A stretch of 7,982 nucleotides of DNA from positions 1 to 7,982 of the forward strand of contig JAFGRR010000527.1 in assembly GCA_016935035.1 (NCBI GenBank). Reading direction: 5' to 3'. A program made the translations under genes and the position numbers. This DNA comes from Phycisphaerae bacterium. Its GTDB lineage: Bacteria > Planctomycetota > Phycisphaerae > UBA1845 > Fen-1342. Under the pieces are notes generated by a model, which saw nothing but the letters and a program-made list of their open reading frames with translations, did no database searches and was not told the DNA's origin. Below are positions 6,325 through 7,982 of the stretch, piece by piece (within the stretch, counting starts at the first letter, position 1; each line of letters starts with the position of its first letter).

Positions 6325-7806
6325 CTAATCGCGCAGGATCGTCACCGAGTCCTCATAGCCATCCTGGTCTACCAACTTGAGCTCGATCTTGTCGTGCTTG
6401 CCGACTGTGGCCAGTGCCTTGTTCAGATCGGCCACGGTCCGCACAGGCTTGCCGTTACAGCCGATGATCACGTCCCCACGACTCAACGCGATCGCGACGT
6501 CCTGGTTGTCGGGATCAAAGTCCACCACGACAACGCCGCGCGTGGACGGTTTGTAGCCAAGGCCTTCGGCCGCTCTGGCACGCAACGTCCGCGTGCGAAG
6601 CCCGATCCGCTTCACATCCAGCCACTCGACGGTGGGACCGGATCGCAGAAGACTGTCCGGCTGGAGCGCCAGTGTGACCTTCACAGACCGCGGCTTGCCG
6701 TCGCGCACTACTTTCAGATGGATATCGCGTCCGGGTGGCACGTCCGCGATCATGTTCCGAAAGTGGTCCATGTTGTCGATCGGCTGATCGTCGATCGACA
6801 GAATCACGTCCTCGACCATCAGCCCGGCTTTTTCTGCCGGCGTGTCCTCCAGCACACCATCCACGAGAACACCGCCGCGGTCCTTCAGCCCGAAGATCTC
6901 AACGTCCGGCTGGCTGAGATCCGCCATACCGATCCCCAGCCAACCACGCCTGACCCGGCCTTCCGCGACCAACTGCCTCGCGATCTTCTTCGCCAAGTTC
7001 GACGGAATCGTGAACGCGACGCCGGCGTTGTACGCGTCACCCCGCGTCGCGATCGCGGTGTTGATGCCGATCACCTCGCCGCGCAGATTTAGCAGCGGTC
7101 CGCCGGAGTTGCCTGGGTTGATGGTGGCGTCGGTCTGGAGAAAGTCCTGGTATGTGATAGAAACGCCGCCGATCCGTGAGCGCCCCGTAGCGCTGATGAT
7201 CCCATGCGTGACGGTCTGCGCCAGCCCAAAAGGCGCCCCTACCGCCAGCACCCAATCACCGACGTCCATCTTGTCTGAGTCGCCCAGCGGCAGCGCATGC
7301 AGGTCGGGCGCGTCGATCCGGATGACCGCGAGGTCTGTCTTCGGATCGGTTCCCACGACAGTCGCCTCGAATTCGCGCTCGTCCGCCAGGCAGACAGTGA
7401 TCGAATCGCGGTTCTCCACGACATGGTTGTTGGTGAGAATCAGGCCGCTGGTGTCGAAGATGACGCCGCTGCCGGAACCGGGCGGCGGCGCTTGCAGGAA
7501 CTGATCCAGCATACCATCGGGCACGTGCAGTTCCTCGCGCAGTCGCTCGCGCAACTCCGCCGCCTCGTCTTCCTCGTATTCACCACCCGCCACGCGGATG
7601 TACACGACCGCCGGCTTGGCGGCCCGCGCCACCATGCGGAAGGCGTTGGACACGTTTTCGACGCGTGCCAGCTCGGACTCGTCCACGCGTGGCTTGTCGC
7701 GCACGCCGGCCGGCACCGCAAGCCCGACACCATTCGCCGTGATCACAAACGACAGTACTAGCGCGCCGATCATCCGCGCCGCTCGCGATCCCTGAGCACT
7801 GCTCAC
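6325..7806 (-). CDS. HtrA/DegP-family periplasmic serine protease with two PDZ domains
   Basis: This 493-residue protein belongs to the trypsin-like HtrA family that degrades misfolded envelope proteins. The N-terminus has a hydrophobic segment (about 11-33), either a cleaved signal peptide or a membrane anchor. The protease domain covers roughly 50-285 with the complete triad: His128 in TNNHVV, Asp158 in KTDLAVI and Ser234 in NPGNSGGPLL. An acidic helical insert at about 75-105 (EYEEDEAAELRERLREELHV) occupies the place of the regulatory LA loop. PDZ1 follows at about 287-380, beginning GWLGIGM; a more diverged PDZ2 is at about 400-490. It starts at a GTG with AGGAGG seven bases upstream. Gene-level assignment to degP, degQ or degS is not possible; two PDZ domains argue against DegS. 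It converges on the lipoprotein gene with a 16-bp gap. Confidence 0.95.
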   Translation of the reverse strand: MSSAQGSRAARMIGALVLSFVITANGVGLAVPAGVRDKPRVDESELARVENVSNAFRMVARAAKPAVVYIRVAGGEYEEDEAAELRERLREELHVPDGMLDQFLQAPPPGSGSGVIFDTSGLILTNNHVVENRDSITVCLADEREFEATVVGTDPKTDLAVIRIDAPDLHALPLGDSDKMDVGDWVLAVGAPFGLAQTVTHGIISATGRSRIGGVSITYQDFLQTDATINPGNSGGPLLNLRGEVIGINTAIATRGDAYNAGVAFTIPSNLAKKIARQLVAEGRVRRGWLGIGMADLSQPDVEIFGLKDRGGVLVDGVLEDTPAEKAGLMVEDVILSIDDQPIDNMDHFRNMIADVPPGRDIHLKVVRDGKPRSVKVTLALQPDSLLRSGPTVEWLDVKRIGLRTRTLRARAAEGLGYKPSTRGVVVVDFDPDNQDVAIALSRGDVIIGCNGKPVRTVADLNKALATVGKHDKIELKLVDQDGYEDSVTILRD

Positions 7807-7982
7807 GAGTATGCCTCCTGCAACACCATCAAACCGTCTCGGCCATCGACCGGTGACAATCCTCTACCGACCCGCATGAGACCAAGTCCCAGACTATTGT
7901 ACGCGTGACGGCGTCGCCGGACGCGTTCGGACAGAGTGCAACGTCTTGGCGAGGGGCCCAAGCTCCGCGGCAATGATCGCTG
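7803..7982 (-). CDS. Doubtful 3' end of an upstream gene, overlapping the protease start
   Basis: The minus strand is open for 59 codons from the right window edge to a TGA at 7803-7805, and that stop overlaps the protease GTG as GTGA, a geometry common in coupled operons. Against it: the translation is Arg-rich (VRRRRHAYNSLGL), has no recognisable domain, uses AGA codons, and its third-position GC looks lower than in the neighbouring genes by eye. It may equally be the noncoding leader of the protease gene. Confidence 0.2.
   Translation of the reverse strand, partial: QRSLPRSLGPSPRRCTLSERVRRRRHAYNSLGLGLMRVGRGLSPVDGRDGLMVLQEAYS
7814..7819 (-). promoter_or_regulatory. Consensus Shine-Dalgarno for the protease GTG start
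   Basis: AGGAGG on the minus strand lies seven bases before the GTG at 7806 and fixes this non-ATG start. Confidence 0.8.
7896..7901 (-). promoter_or_regulatory. Candidate -10 box upstream of the protease gene
   Basis: On the minus strand this reads TACAAT, one mismatch from TATAAT, about 90 bp before the GTG start. No good -35 is present at the usual distance, so it could be a weak or alternative-sigma promoter, or chance. No sigma-E-like pair was recognised. Confidence 0.25.

Noticed and set aside
6076..7092. 338-codon plus-strand frame across the lipoprotein 3' end and antisense to the protease
   Set aside because: It crosses two well-supported genes in other frames and shows no signal, domain or ribosome site.
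1..7982. CRISPR array, tRNA, rRNA, transposase or phage genes
   Set aside because: I saw no regularly spaced repeats, tRNA cloverleaf, rRNA segments, or mobile-element protein motifs on either strand.

Overview
The window is a GC-rich stretch of bacterial chromosome. It carries seven protein-coding genes I can support, all but one on the minus strand. The best guess for the host is a planctomycete, probably near Phycisphaerae. The main clue is the left-edge protein, whose N-terminus carries a CPRCDYNLRGL...CPECG zinc ribbon followed by membrane helices, an arrangement I associate with that group. Secreted low-complexity Ser/Thr/Asp proteins and poorly conserved membrane/TPR-like proteins fit this. 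No 16S rRNA or lineage marker is present, so the assignment is an inference.

Layout, left to right. (1) 1-738, minus: 3'-truncated zinc-ribbon multi-pass membrane protein that runs off the window edge. (2) 916-1929, minus: trpD, anthranilate phosphoribosyltransferase. (3) 1970-3130, minus: galK, galactokinase. (4) 3108-4127, minus: two-helix membrane protein with a long helical, TPR-like cytoplasmic part. Genes 4, 3 and 2 are tightly packed (23-bp overlap, then a 40-bp gap) and look like one leftward transcription unit; gene 1 may follow after a 177-bp gap holding a strong hairpin. (5) 4368-5147, minus: exported Ser-rich protein with an Asp/Thr-rich acidic tail. (6) 5262-6308, plus: lipoprotein related to periplasmic sugar-binding proteins, divergent from gene 5 across a 114-bp region with a consensus -10 box. 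(7) 6325-7806, minus: HtrA/DegP-type serine protease with a full catalytic triad and two PDZ domains, convergent with gene 6. To its right an uncertain open frame reaches the window edge and ends in a GTGA overlap with the protease start.

Functionally this is mostly ordinary: one tryptophan-pathway enzyme, one Leloir-pathway enzyme, envelope protein quality control and several poorly characterised envelope proteins. I see no convincing new multi-gene system, no mobile element, CRISPR array, tRNA or rRNA. The points most worth a second look are: the altered metal-site and phosphoribosyl-pyrophosphate-loop residues in TrpD; a 14-bp perfect inverted repeat that brackets trpD; the left-edge zinc-ribbon gene; and the divergent pair of an orphan solute-binding lipoprotein and a low-complexity exported protein.
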